A stretch of DNA of 50,959 bases. Origin: Chromatiaceae bacterium (lineage in GTDB: Bacteria > Pseudomonadota > Gammaproteobacteria > Chromatiales > Chromatiaceae). The translations under genes and the position numbers were made by a program. Numbering within the stretch: the stretch's first letter is position 1; every line of letters begins with the position of its first letter. The notes beneath the pieces were generated by a model. That model made no database searches and was not told the DNA's origin. It saw nothing but the letters and a program-made list of their open reading frames with translations. The stretch lies in NCBI GenBank assembly GCA_013426805.1, contig JACDZG010000049.1:1-50959 (forward strand), given 5' to 3'. Positions 15,328-24,974 of the stretch are shown in pieces.

Positions 15328-18117
15328 ATGGGGGCAACCGTGGCCAAGGATAACAGTTCGGAACCGTCAGGATTGCGTGCGCAGCTTGCGGCGTTGGAAG
15401 ATCAACGTCGCGCCCTGATTGCGCGCTTGTCGTCGCATATGGCTGGCCAAGCGGCGGCCATTTGCACGCCGACCGCCGCAGATCCCGGCATCCTCAAAGG
15501 GATCTTCGTCGGCGAGCGTCCCAGTTCCCCCGATAAGCAACTCGATTGCCTGCGGCGGGTGCTGGCATGGCGCACCCGCTCACTGCCCCTGCGCGGGATC
15601 GACAGCCGAACGGATGGCAGCCACTGCATCGTCAGTCTTTACGTGCCGCTGATGACTGATCTCGCACTGTCCGAGGAGGCGACGAAACGCGCACTCGTGG
15701 AGGCCGGGCGCGGCCTCCCGGTGACTTATCCGGCTCCGGACCCGAACGCCGAGCGCATCCTGGATCGAGATCGGGCGCGCAGGCTCAGTGCGCTGGAGGC
15801 GATTTGTCTGCGCCGTTCGCTGGTGATCCTGGGGGATGCCGGCTCGGGAAAATCCACGCTGCTCGCCTTTGTCGCCCACGTCCTGGCGACCGGGGCTCGG
15901 GGCGCGTTGCCCGGTTGGCCGGAAACCGAATGGTCGTGTATCCCGGTGCTCTTGCGACTGCGCGATTTCAGCACCTGGTTGGCCGCGCGGGAGACGTCGG
16001 AGCGGTCCGCCGAGCGTTTGGCGTGGGCGTTTCTGCGCCATGAGTTGACCGACCGCAACCTGGGTTTTTGTCTGCCTGCGCTTGAAGCGGCGATCCACGA
16101 GGGGCGTGCCCTGGTGCTGTGGGACGGGCTGGACGAGGTCCATCCCAACGGGCTGGCCCAAGTACGCGCGAGTCTGATTGAGTTTCGTCGGGAGGCCCCC
16201 AAGTGCCGCTTCGTACTCACCAGCCGGATGTTCGCCTACCAGCACCTCGATTGGCGGTTGCCGGAAGCTGAGTTTCCGATCGCCGTCTTGCAGCCTTTCG
16301 GCCGCGATCAGGTGGATCGTTTCGTGACCGACTGGTTTCAGGAGTTGGGTGCCCACGGCGGGCTTCTGCTGACCGAGGCGGAGGCTCTGGCGGATACGTT
16401 TCGTCAGGAAATCAAGCGTACCCACTGTTCGCGCCTGGCGTCCAATCCCCTGTTGCTCACGCTCATGGTGCTGGTCTTCACTGAGCGTCGCGAACTGCGG
16501 GAGGAGCGGGCGCGGTTGTTCGAGGGCGCCGTCGATGTGCTCTTTTCACGGATGGATCGCGGCTTGAATGCCGAGGATACGCGCATTACCGATTTGCTGC
16601 GGGAGGCCCGGCGGGATCGTTGTGATGCCATCAGCCTGTGCGAACGTCTGTCCATGGTGATGCAGCACCAAGGGGACGCCGATCGGTCATCGGCCGATCC
16701 CGGCCAAGGCGCGGCCGCAGGTATCGGTGAGGCCGAGTTGGTGGACGCCCTGCGGTTACTGCATCCGCGCCAGGATTTGGATTGGGCGCAATCGCTCACG
16801 GAGCTGTTCAAGCAGCGCGCTGGTCTGCTGTCCGAGGAGCGACCGGCGGTTTACGACTTCCCGCATCGGGCGATACGCGAGTATCTGGCCGGTTGCGCGT
16901 TGGCTCATGCCCCGGACTTCGCACGGCAAGTGGCTGGTCTGGTCCATCACCGGACCTACTGGCGCGAGACCATTTTGCATGCCGTCGGCTTCCTGGTCCA
17001 GAGTCAGCGAGAGCTTGCGCGGCCGTTGGATTTGATCGAGTGCCTGTGTCCGCCCGATGCCGACATGGGTGATGCCTTATGGCGCCGTGTCTGGCTGGCG
17101 GGTGAGGTGGCCATCGCCATCGGCTATGGGCGGGCCGCCGATACGCCGCCCGGCGCCGGGCGTTTTCAGCGCGTTCGTTACCGCCTGGCGGCCCTGGTGG
17201 AGTCCGGTAGGCTGCATCTGGGGGAACGGGCAGCCGCCGCGGCCGTGTTGGCACGGCTCGGGGACCCGCGTTTCGAACACCGAGGGTTCCAACTTCCGGC
17301 ACGCTATCACGGCGAGCATGAGCGAGCCCTGGGGATGGTGGCGATCAAACCAGGTCCGATCGTGTTGGGTTGTTCGCCCGATGTTGCGGGGGTGCTGCCG
17401 AACGAGCTTGGCGGGAATGTACCGGTCGCACTGGACTATGCTTTCTGGACCGGGCGCTACCCGGTCACCGTGGGCCAATTCCGCGTCTTCGTCGCCGCGC
17501 GCGGCTATGAGCGGCGCGAGTGGTGGTCCGAGTTGGGGTGGGTCTGGTGCCATGGCCAGCGGCGCAAGGAGCCGGTGGGCTGGGTCGATCAGCGTGCCGA
17601 GACCAACCGTCCGGTGGTCGGTGTCACCTGGTTCGAGGCGCTCGCGTATGCGGCCTGGCTCGACGCCATGTTACGCAAGCGCAGCAGCAGTCTACCTGCC
17701 GGTTATGGTCTGCGCCTGCCCACCGAGGCCGAGTGGGCGCTGACGGCGCGCGGGACCGAGGGACGCGTCTATCCCTGGGGCGATCACTTTGGGGACGGTT
17801 GTGCCAACTGTCTCGGGACCCTCGGTGAGCCGTCCGCCGTTGGCCTGTTCCCCCTGGGCGTTACGCCCGAGGGCGTAGCGGACATGGGCGGTAACGTCTG
17901 GGAATGGACTCTGAGTCGGGACCAGCCCTATCCTTACGAGGTCGGTGACGGCCGCAACGACGTGGATGCCGAGGGCGCGCGCATCCTGCGCGGGGGATCC
18001 TTCGACGCGGGTCCGTTGCGGACCAGGACCACCGCGCGCGCGCACGCGGCGACCCGTGAAACCGCGCGTGACCTCGGCTTCCGCCTCGTGCTCTCCCTGT
18101 CGGAAGAGGCGGTTTGA
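15328..18117 (+). CDS. NACHT NTPase fused to a C-terminal FGE-fold domain
   Basis: A 929-residue STAND-type protein. An N-terminal helical segment (about 15-45, LRAQLAALEDQRRALIARL) precedes the NACHT domain. The NACHT domain has Walker A GDAGSGKST (169-177), Walker B LVLWDGLDEV (262-271), and a following LTSRMFAYQHL sensor region. A winged-helix and helical region runs to about 660. The last 260 residues form an FGE-sulfatase/C-type-lectin fold with LRLPTEAEWALTARG, GNVWEWT and ILRGGSF. The domain ends in GFRLV, and the active-site cysteines of true formylglycine-generating enzymes are absent, so it is probably a binding module. Such fusions occur in bacterial conflict systems. It is less GC-rich than the SEFIR-MoxR genes that follow. 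Confidence 0.9.
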   Translation: MGATVAKDNSSEPSGLRAQLAALEDQRRALIARLSSHMAGQAAAICTPTAADPGILKGIFVGERPSSPDKQLDCLRRVLAWRTRSLPLRGIDSRTDGSHCIVSLYVPLMTDLALSEEATKRALVEAGRGLPVTYPAPDPNAERILDRDRARRLSALEAICLRRSLVILGDAGSGKSTLLAFVAHVLATGARGALPGWPETEWSCIPVLLRLRDFSTWLAARETSERSAERLAWAFLRHELTDRNLGFCLPALEAAIHEGRALVLWDGLDEVHPNGLAQVRASLIEFRREAPKCRFVLTSRMFAYQHLDWRLPEAEFPIAVLQPFGRDQVDRFVTDWFQELGAHGGLLLTEAEALADTFRQEIKRTHCSRLASNPLLLTLMVLVFTERRELREERARLFEGAVDVLFSRMDRGLNAEDTRITDLLREARRDRCDAISLCERLSMVMQHQGDADRSSADPGQGAAAGIGEAELVDALRLLHPRQDLDWAQSLTELFKQRAGLLSEERPAVYDFPHRAIREYLAGCALAHAPDFARQVAGLVHHRTYWRETILHAVGFLVQSQRELARPLDLIECLCPPDADMGDALWRRVWLAGEVAIAIGYGRAADTPPGAGRFQRVRYRLAALVESGRLHLGERAAAAAVLARLGDPRFEHRGFQLPARYHGEHERALGMVAIKPGPIVLGCSPDVAGVLPNELGGNVPVALDYAFWTGRYPVTVGQFRVFVAARGYERREWWSELGWVWCHGQRRKEPVGWVDQRAETNRPVVGVTWFEALAYAAWLDAMLRKRSSSLPAGYGLRLPTEAEWALTARGTEGRVYPWGDHFGDGCANCLGTLGEPSAVGLFPLGVTPEGVADMGGNVWEWTLSRDQPYPYEVGDGRNDVDAEGARILRGGSFDAGPLRTRTTARAHAATRETARDLGFRLVLSLSEEAV

Positions 18118-18282
18118 CGCCCAGGGGCTAAGTCCGACCGGCTGCCAGGGTCCGCCGTGCGGACCCATCCCCGCCGACCGCAACGATGACCGAGGCCCGG
18201 CGCCGGGCGCAAACGCCTTGCATCGACACCGGCCCTGGGTACACTCACCATTGGCACAAGAAAATCAGCACGGGCGCCAGGC

Positions 18283-19587
18283 ATGGTCGGGATACCGCGG
18301 GTCTTCATCAGCTACAGCCACGACTCGGACGGGCACCGCGAGCGGGTCCTCGCACTGTCCGAGCGCCTGCGCCGGGACGGCATCCCCACCGACCTTGACC
18401 GTTACGTCAATGGCTCCCCGCCCGAGGGCTGGCCGCGCTGGATGATGGACCGGCTGGAGGAGGCGGATTTCGTGCTCCTGGTCTGCACCCCGACCTATTA
18501 CCTGCGCTTTCGCGGCCACGCGGAACCGGGTCAGGGGAGGGGGGTCGACTGGGAGGGGGCCATCGTCACCCAGGAGATCTACAACGCCCGCAGTCGCACC
18601 CGCCGCTTCATCCCGGTCCTGTTCGATCCGGCGCACCAGCCCTACATCCCCGAGCCGGTGCGCGGCCACAGCGTCTATTGCCTGGACGCAGAACCGTGCT
18701 ACCTGGCGTTGTGCGACGCGCTGCTCGCTCAGTCGGGCGTCGAGCCCGGCCCGGTCGACACGCTGCTGTGGAAAGCGCGTCCGCGCGCCGCGCCGCTCGC
18801 CTTCCCGGATGCGGGCCCCAGCGACGCGGCCCCGGACCACGAACACGCCATGGACCCGCCGGGCGCCTTGCTGGCCCGCATCCTGGATCATCAGGAGCAA
18901 CTGAACGCCGTCCGCAAGCTGTTCCGCGACCCGGCGTGCGCCTGGGCCATCGCGCTCGTCGAGTGCTGCTCCGCGGACTCCCCCTATGACCTGGCGGACC
19001 ACCTCCAGTGGCGCTATGGCCCGCCGGGTGGACCCCGGCGGGAAGCCGTGCAGGTCCCCCTGGAGGGTTGCGGGGACCCGGACGCCTTCTGGGACAGGTT
19101 GTGGGGGCAGCTGGTCCCCGAGAGTCCGATGGCGCCCGGGCTGCGGGTCATCTTCGTTCCGGTCAATTTGAAGCGCTTTGCCGGCCGCCTGCCGGGCATC
19201 ATTCAGGCTGGCGGGGCGCGGCTCGCCGCCCTCGATGCGGTCGTGCCCGGGGCCCAGGTCCTGGTGCTCTTTGCGGCGGAGCGGGTCGGGTCCGCGGCGC
19301 CGCTGTGGTGGCGCTGGATCGCGCGCCCGCGCCTGCTGCGTCTGGGTTGCTGCCATGAACTGCCGGCCTTGCGTCCCCTGGAGGAACCCGACGTGACCGA
19401 GTGGCACGCCGCCTTTCCGGCGCACCTGCGCGGCCGCTACGACCGCGACCGGCTGCGGATCGAACTGCGTGCCTTGTTCCGGGACGGGCGCACCCAGGTC
19501 CGCTACGACGAGGCTCTGTCCCGTTTGCTCGGGCGCGACGGCGCACCCGGGGCACTGGACCGCGCCTGCCGGCCCCTTGCGCCCTAG
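18283..19587 (+). CDS. SEFIR (TIR-like) domain protein
   Basis: The first 160 or so of 434 residues form a SEFIR/TIR-type domain: RVFISYSHDSDGHRERVLAL, then GIPTDLDRYVNG, and EEADFVLLVCTPTYYLRF with IVTQEIYNA. In bacteria these domains act as NAD-consuming effectors or as signalling adaptors. The remaining part has an alpha/beta pattern (AWAIALVECCSADSPYDLA, LRVIFVPVNLKRFAGRLP, ALVLF-type strands) that resembles an inactive STAND-like module but has no P-loop; that reading is tentative. The gene is very GC-rich and starts a tight run with MoxR (27-base gap) and the membrane FGE protein. Confidence 0.88.
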   Translation: MVGIPRVFISYSHDSDGHRERVLALSERLRRDGIPTDLDRYVNGSPPEGWPRWMMDRLEEADFVLLVCTPTYYLRFRGHAEPGQGRGVDWEGAIVTQEIYNARSRTRRFIPVLFDPAHQPYIPEPVRGHSVYCLDAEPCYLALCDALLAQSGVEPGPVDTLLWKARPRAAPLAFPDAGPSDAAPDHEHAMDPPGALLARILDHQEQLNAVRKLFRDPACAWAIALVECCSADSPYDLADHLQWRYGPPGGPRREAVQVPLEGCGDPDAFWDRLWGQLVPESPMAPGLRVIFVPVNLKRFAGRLPGIIQAGGARLAALDAVVPGAQVLVLFAAERVGSAAPLWWRWIARPRLLRLGCCHELPALRPLEEPDVTEWHAAFPAHLRGRYDRDRLRIELRALFRDGRTQVRYDEALSRLLGRDGAPGALDRACRPLAP

Positions 19588-19614
19588 CCCCCGCCACCCG
19601 CCGAGGACCGACCC

Positions 19615-20751
19615 ATGAACGACACCCCCTATTACCAGGGCCGCGGCGCGCGCGACCCCCGGCGCGCCGCGGCCCTGCCCCCGGTGGACCCCGAGCGCCT
19701 GCGCCACCCCGCCGCCTACCGCGCCACCCCCGGGCTCGCCGCCGCGCTGGACGTGGCCCTCACGCTCGGGATGCCGCTGCTCCTGACCGGCGAGCCGGGC
19801 TCCGGCAAGTCCGGCCTGGCGGACAGCCTAGCCTGGGAACTGGGGCTCGACCCGGTGCTGCGCTTCGCCGTCAAGTCCGACACCGAGTCGCGCGACCTCT
19901 TCTATCGCTTCGACACCGTCGGGCGCTTCCACGCCGCCCAGACCAGCAAGAACGACGCCGACTCGGACCCGGCCCGCTTCATCACCTTCGAGGCCCTGGG
20001 CCTGGCCATCCTGCGCGCCCTGCCGGTGCGGGTGGCGCGCGATCTCGGGCTTTCCGAGCAGGCGCTGCAACACCCGGGGGCGCCGCGCCGCTCCGTGGTC
20101 CTGATCGATGAGATCGACAAGGCCCCGCGCGACGTCCCCAACGACATCCTGGTCGAGATCGAGACCATGAGCTTTACGATCCCCGAACTCTGTGGTGCCG
20201 ACCGGTCCCGGGTGGACATCGGGCTGGGCAAGGACGACCAGGACTGCCGGCCCATCGTCGTCTTCACCAGCAACTCCGAGAAGACCCTGCCGGACCCCTT
20301 CCTGCGCCGCTGTGTCTATTACCACCTGGCGTTTCCGTTCTTCGATGCGGAGTTGGCCGCGGCGGCGAAGGTCTTGCCGGCGGACCTGCCGGAGGATCGG
20401 GTCACCGTCGACTCCATCGTCGCCGCCCGCCTGGGAGACCGCTGGGAAGGCGCGGGCGAGCCCTTCGGCCCCGTCGCCCTGGCGCTGGACTTCTTCCACT
20501 TCCTGCGCGCCGAGGGCAACGGGCTGGAGCGCCGCCCGACCCTGGCGGAGGCCCTGGCCTGGCTCGATTACCTGATGCCCGTCGGGGTGCCGCCGGCCGA
20601 CTGGGGCGCGCTCGCGGCGCTCTCCGCGCCCGCCGCGCCCGGCCCCGAGGCGCGGCTCATCGCCGCCATCGCCACCCTGCTGCTCAAGAAGCCGCTCGAC
20701 CAGGCGCGCGCCGGCCCGTTGCTCGCGACCTGGCGCGGCGCCCGCTCCTGA
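19615..20751 (+). CDS. MoxR-family AAA+ ATPase
   Basis: A 378-residue AAA+ ATPase. Walker A is GEPGSGKS (59-66), Walker B is VVLIDEID (161-168), sensor 1 is in VFTSNSEK (N220), and the arginine finger is at R231/R232 in PFLRRCVYYHLAF. The segment ESRDLFYRFDTVGRFH is typical of MoxR proteins linked to conflict operons. MoxR proteins usually act as chaperone-like remodelers of a partner, often one with a vWA domain. No vWA gene is present here, so the partner is probably the membrane FGE protein ten bases downstream or the SEFIR protein upstream. A good ribosome site (GAGGA) precedes the ATG. Confidence 0.92.
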   Translation: MNDTPYYQGRGARDPRRAAALPPVDPERLRHPAAYRATPGLAAALDVALTLGMPLLLTGEPGSGKSGLADSLAWELGLDPVLRFAVKSDTESRDLFYRFDTVGRFHAAQTSKNDADSDPARFITFEALGLAILRALPVRVARDLGLSEQALQHPGAPRRSVVLIDEIDKAPRDVPNDILVEIETMSFTIPELCGADRSRVDIGLGKDDQDCRPIVVFTSNSEKTLPDPFLRRCVYYHLAFPFFDAELAAAAKVLPADLPEDRVTVDSIVAARLGDRWEGAGEPFGPVALALDFFHFLRAEGNGLERRPTLAEALAWLDYLMPVGVPPADWGALAALSAPAAPGPEARLIAAIATLLLKKPLDQARAGPLLATWRGARS

Positions 20752-20761
20752 GCCCGCGCCC

Positions 20762-23700
20762 GTGACCCAGCCCGCGGCCCCCGGGCCGCCGCCGGACCGG
20801 CCCCCCGGGCCGCTCGCCCGTTACCACCAGGCCCTGCCGGGCCTGGCGGGACTGCTGCGCGGCGCCGGCCTGTCCGTGGGGCCGGACCGCTGGCAGAACA
20901 TCTATGACCTGCTGGCGGCCCTGGCCGCCCAGGGCCGGCTGCCGGCCGGGGCCGCCGGTTTGGCGCCCCTGATCGCCCCCCTGGTCTGCCGCAGCGAGCA
21001 GGAGCAGCAGGCGTTTCCCGCCCTCTTTGCACGCTGGCTGGAGGGGCTGGCGCCCGACCTGCGGGGCCTGGGGTCGGCGGCGCCCGCACCAGCCGCCGCC
21101 GGCCCCGGGCAGACCGGACCGGCCCCCGCGCTCCGGCTGCGCTGGTGGCTGCTGGGCCTGACCCTGCTGTTCGCCGCGCTGCTGGGCGTGGCCTATTGGG
21201 CGCAGCGGCCCGACCCGCCGACCGTGGCGGAGACCCCGCCGGCCGCGGTGCCGAACGTGCCCGTGACGCCATCGCCGGCCCCGCCGCCGTCACTCGCCGC
21301 ACCGACGCCGCCGCCCACCGCGCCGGCCGTCCTCCCGCGCCGCCCGCTGCTCCTCGACCGGGTGCTGGACCCGGACCATCGCTCCCTGCACGCCATCCTC
21401 GGGGCCTTCTGTCTCCTGCTCCCGCCCTTCGTGGCGCTGGCCTGGCTGCTGCTGCGCTGGCTCACCTGGCGCACCGTGCTGGAGCGCCGCCGCGGCGACC
21501 CGCGGGACCCGCTCACCGCCATCCGCCTGCCGGTCGCGGCCGACGACCTGCTCCAGGCCCCCGCCCTGCGCGAGGCGCTGCGGCACCTGCACCAACCGGT
21601 GTCGGTCGTCACCCGGCGGCTCGACGCGGACGCCACCGTCGCGCGCACCGCCCGCCACGCCGGCCTGTACCGGCCCGTCACCCGGCGGCGCCGGTTCGTG
21701 CCGGAGCTCGTGGTACTGGTGCAGACCCGTCACCCCGGCGACCAGATGGCCGGGCTCGCCGGCCAGTTGGCCGCCCGTCTGGGCGAGGCCGGCCTTGCGG
21801 TGCAGCGCTACGACTACCGCGACAGCCCGCGCACGGCCGTCGGCGCGGACGGCCGCCGGCACACCATCGCCGATCTCCTGGCCCGCCACGCCGGCGCCCG
21901 GCTGCTCCTGATCGGCGAGGCCGCCGCCCTGCTCGACCCCCTGTCCGGTCGCCCCCTGGACTGGACCGCGGCCCTGGCCGCGGCACCGTCCCGCGCCCTG
22001 CTCGCCACCCGGCGCCCGCCGGCCGCCTGGGAGCGTGCCCTGAGCGCCGCCGGCTTCGCGCTGGCCGAGGTCTCCAGCCGCGGCCTGGAGACCCTGGCCT
22101 GGCACCTCAGCGGCCTCGGCCGCCCCGCCGGCTCCGCCCTGCCCGCGACCGCCCGGCCGCTCCCGCGTCTCCTGCAGGACGCCCGGCGCTGGTCCCAGCC
22201 GGTGCCGCCGCCCCCGGCCGAGCGCGCCGCCCTGCTGCGCGCCCTGGACGACTTCCTGGGGCCTGAGGGTGCCTGGCTGCTCGCCGCCATGGCCGCCTAC
22301 CCGCAACTGCACTGGGGCCTGACCCGGGTGCTGGACCTGCACCTGTTCCCGCCGCCCGCTGCGCGGGCCGCCGTGCCGGGTGCCCTGCCGGACGAGCGAC
22401 CGGGAGGGCCGGCTGCTGCGTATCGCCCGTCTGCCCTGGTGCCGGCTCGGCTGGCTGCCGGACTGGCTGGGCGCCGCCCTGCTGGGGCGGCTGGGGCGCC
22501 CGGACCAGCGTGCCGTCCGCCGCGTCTACCGGGCCCTGCTCCAGCGCGCGACCACCGCGCCCGGCGGCCCCGGCGAGGTCGCCATCGCGCTGCCGGTCTC
22601 GCTCCCGCGCAGCGCCGGCCTGCGCGCCGGACTGTGGGACTGGCTGCGGCAGCGCGGCTGGCGGCTCGACCGCTGGCTCCAGGGCCAGCGCGCCCTGTCC
22701 GACGGGCGCGGCGTGCTCGACGACGCCATCTTCGCCGACTGCCTGTTCGGCTGGCGCCCGCGGCTCCTGGACTTCATCGCGCCCCGGCCCCTGCTGCGGC
22801 GCCACCTGGGCGGTGCCCTGGGGCAGGCCCTGGCCCCGCGCCTGCTGCTGGCCCTGGTGCTCGGCGGCGGCGGCGCCTGGCTCGCGGGGCTGGCCTGGCA
22901 GGAGTGGCTCGCCGCCCGCGCCGAGCCCTGGTTCTTGGACCGCCAGCACGGCGTCCACCATGGCTACCGGGTCGCGGTCGAGTGCCGGGAGGCGACCGCC
23001 GCCCTGGCCGACGATCTGCGCACGACGCTGGAGGCCGACGGCTTCGTCGTCCAGGTCGGCAAGCCGCTCCCGGCGGGGCCCGCCGCACCCGGGCCCCGGC
23101 CGATCCTGGTCAACCGGGTCCAGTGGGATGACGCGGCAGATGCGCTGCTGGCCGCGCACGTCGCCGATCGCCTGGCCCGGCTCGCCGGGGGCGAGCCGCC
23201 GCGAGTGACGAACCGGCTGCCGCGCTGGGGGCATGGGCTGAGGCCGGTCAGGTCGGGGGGCCTGCGGGCGATCTGGGTCGTTCTGGAGACGGACGGGGGA
23301 GTCGTCGACAGTGCCCCGGAGCCTGCGGACCCGGAGCTGCCGCCCGTGGAGCCGGCACCAGTGACCATCCTTCCGACCGACGCCGCGCCCGACCAGGGCA
23401 CCGGCACGCCCGCCGAGCCGGACGCGAGGCAGCGGTTGATGGCGCAGATTCAGGCGTTGGAGACCACGATCACCGGGCTCGAGGCCGAGCTGCGGCTGGA
23501 ACTGGCCGGGGGCAACGGACGCCGCCCCGGCTACGGCCCCGCGGCCAAGGCCGTCGAGGGCAAGATCAAGGAGGCGCGAACGCGCCTGGCGGACCTCCAG
23601 CGCCAAGGCTGGCCGCTGCTGAGTGAGCGCGAGCGTGAGGCGGCGCTGGACGCCGACAAACAGGCGCTCCTGGCCCAGGCCCAGGCCAACCAGACCGACC

Positions 23701-24974
23701 AGGCCCTTGCCGCCCTGGACCTGCTGCGCGGCCGGCTGGGCGCCGCGGACCCCTTCGTCACCGGCGCGGCCCCGCGTGCCATCGCCCAGGCCCATGTCCG
23801 CCTGGCCGGGCAGGCCGCCGCGCGTGGTCGCGACGCGGAGGCCCTGAAGCTGCTCGATCAGGCGGTCGCGCTGGACCCGGAGACCGCCGACGGCGGTCTG
23901 CGCGCGCGGATCGAACGGGGCCAGGTCTACGCCCAGCTGAGCGCCCGGATCAGCGGCGCCGACGCCGCCGGGTTGGCCGCCCTGGCGAATGAGCTCGGCG
24001 TCCTCAAGATCACGGCCGCGGCCGACTATCCCCGGTGGGAGACCGCCTGGGCGAAGACCCTTGCGGCACGGGTCAAGGCCGAACCGGACCCGGCGGCGGC
24101 CGAGCGGCTGTTGGGGGCGGCGCGGGAACTCTTCCCGCGCGCGGCGGGGCTGGCGCAACTGCGCAGACCGGCGGCGGCCGCGCTGCCGCCCATCGTGCCC
24201 GTGGCGCCCGACCCGCGGTCCGTCTTTCGCGACCGGCTCCAATCCGGCGGCGAGGGGCCCGCGATGGTCCGGCTGCCGGGCGGGGACTTCCTGATGGGCT
24301 CACCCGAGGCTGAGCCGGAACGGTACAATGACGAGACGCAGCATCGGGTTGCGATCAAACCCTTCGCCATCGGCCGCACCGAGGTCAGCTTCGCCGAGTA
24401 CGACCGCTTTGCCGCGGCCAAAGGGCGCGCCAAGCCGGTTGACGGGGGCTGGGGCCGCGGGGACCGCCCGGTGATCAATGTCTCCTGGGACGATGCCACC
24501 GACTACGCCGCCTGGCTCAGCGCCCAGACCGGTCGGCGCTACCGCCTGCCGACCGAGGCGGAATGGGAGTACGCCGCCCGGGCCGGGACCCAAACCCCGT
24601 TCTGGACCGGTGACTGCATCGCTACTGACCAGGCCAACTATGACGGGACCCGCAAGTACGCGGGCTGCACGGCCAAGGCCAGCGTCTACCGTGAACAAAC
24701 GGTCCCCGTCGGCAGCCTGGCCCCCAACCCCTGGGGCCTCTATGAGATCGCTGGCAATGTCTGGGAATGGACCTGCTCCAAGTACGAGGCGGCTTATGCG
24801 GGGGAAGAACTGATTTGTATTAGCAAAAATGATGCCATATATGGGCCGCTCCGGGTGTTCCGCGGCGGCGCGTGGAACATCCAGCCTGCGTGGCTGCGGT
24901 CCGCGAACCGTGACAGGGACGGGCCGTCGAACCGGTACGTCCCCCTCGGTTTCCGCCTCGCCCAGGACTTATGA
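20762..24974 (+). CDS. Large membrane protein with C-terminal FGE-fold domain (frameshift near 22.4 kb)
   Basis: Two overlapping frames make one gene of about 1,400 codons. The first frame (GTG at 20762) is coherent to about 22395, and the second from about 22396 to 24974; the move corresponds to one extra base near 22396-22404. Part 1 has a proline-rich cytoplasmic start, a membrane helix at about 128-148, a Pro/Ala linker and a second helix at about 209-234. Part 2 has another hydrophobic helix (near 22840-22915), a helical region with TPR-like repeats (23430-24170), and an FGE/C-type-lectin domain from about 24255 (LPGGDFLMGS, YRLPTEAEWEYAARAG, GNVWEWTCS, GFRLA). The FGE cysteine site is absent. 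The end resembles a DGR variable region. Whether the shift is a sequencing error, a mutation or programmed is unknown. Confidence 0.8.
24840..24971 (+). other. Candidate DGR variable region (VR) at the end of the FGE domain
   Basis: The last 44 codons follow the pattern of known DGR target tails, in which a template rich in AAC codons is copied with random changes at A. At the places where such tails usually have Asn, this gene has ATC (24879), GAC (24912 and 24918) and the run TAC-GTC-CCC (24936-24944). Each differs from AAC only at A positions. An A-free stretch (24938-24963) ends the region, as expected for the initiation site of mutagenic homing. Just upstream is the segment ICISKNDAIYGPLRVFRGG, also common in such targets. 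No template repeat or reverse transcriptase was found in the window, so this is a prediction from pattern. Confidence 0.55.

Noticed and set aside
15328-18117. DGR variable tail on the NACHT-FGE protein
   Set aside because: Its last codons are Thr/Arg/Ala-rich and do not follow the Asn-derived pattern seen in the downstream FGE gene, so it is treated as an ordinary FGE end.
18265-19707. A 480-codon minus-strand frame opposite the SEFIR gene
   Set aside because: Antisense to a clear SEFIR coding region; composition is that of a shadow.
22107-24242. A 711-codon minus-strand frame opposite the membrane FGE gene
   Set aside because: It is rich in Gly, Arg, Pro and Gln, as expected for the antisense of very GC-rich coding DNA, and has no recognisable domain.
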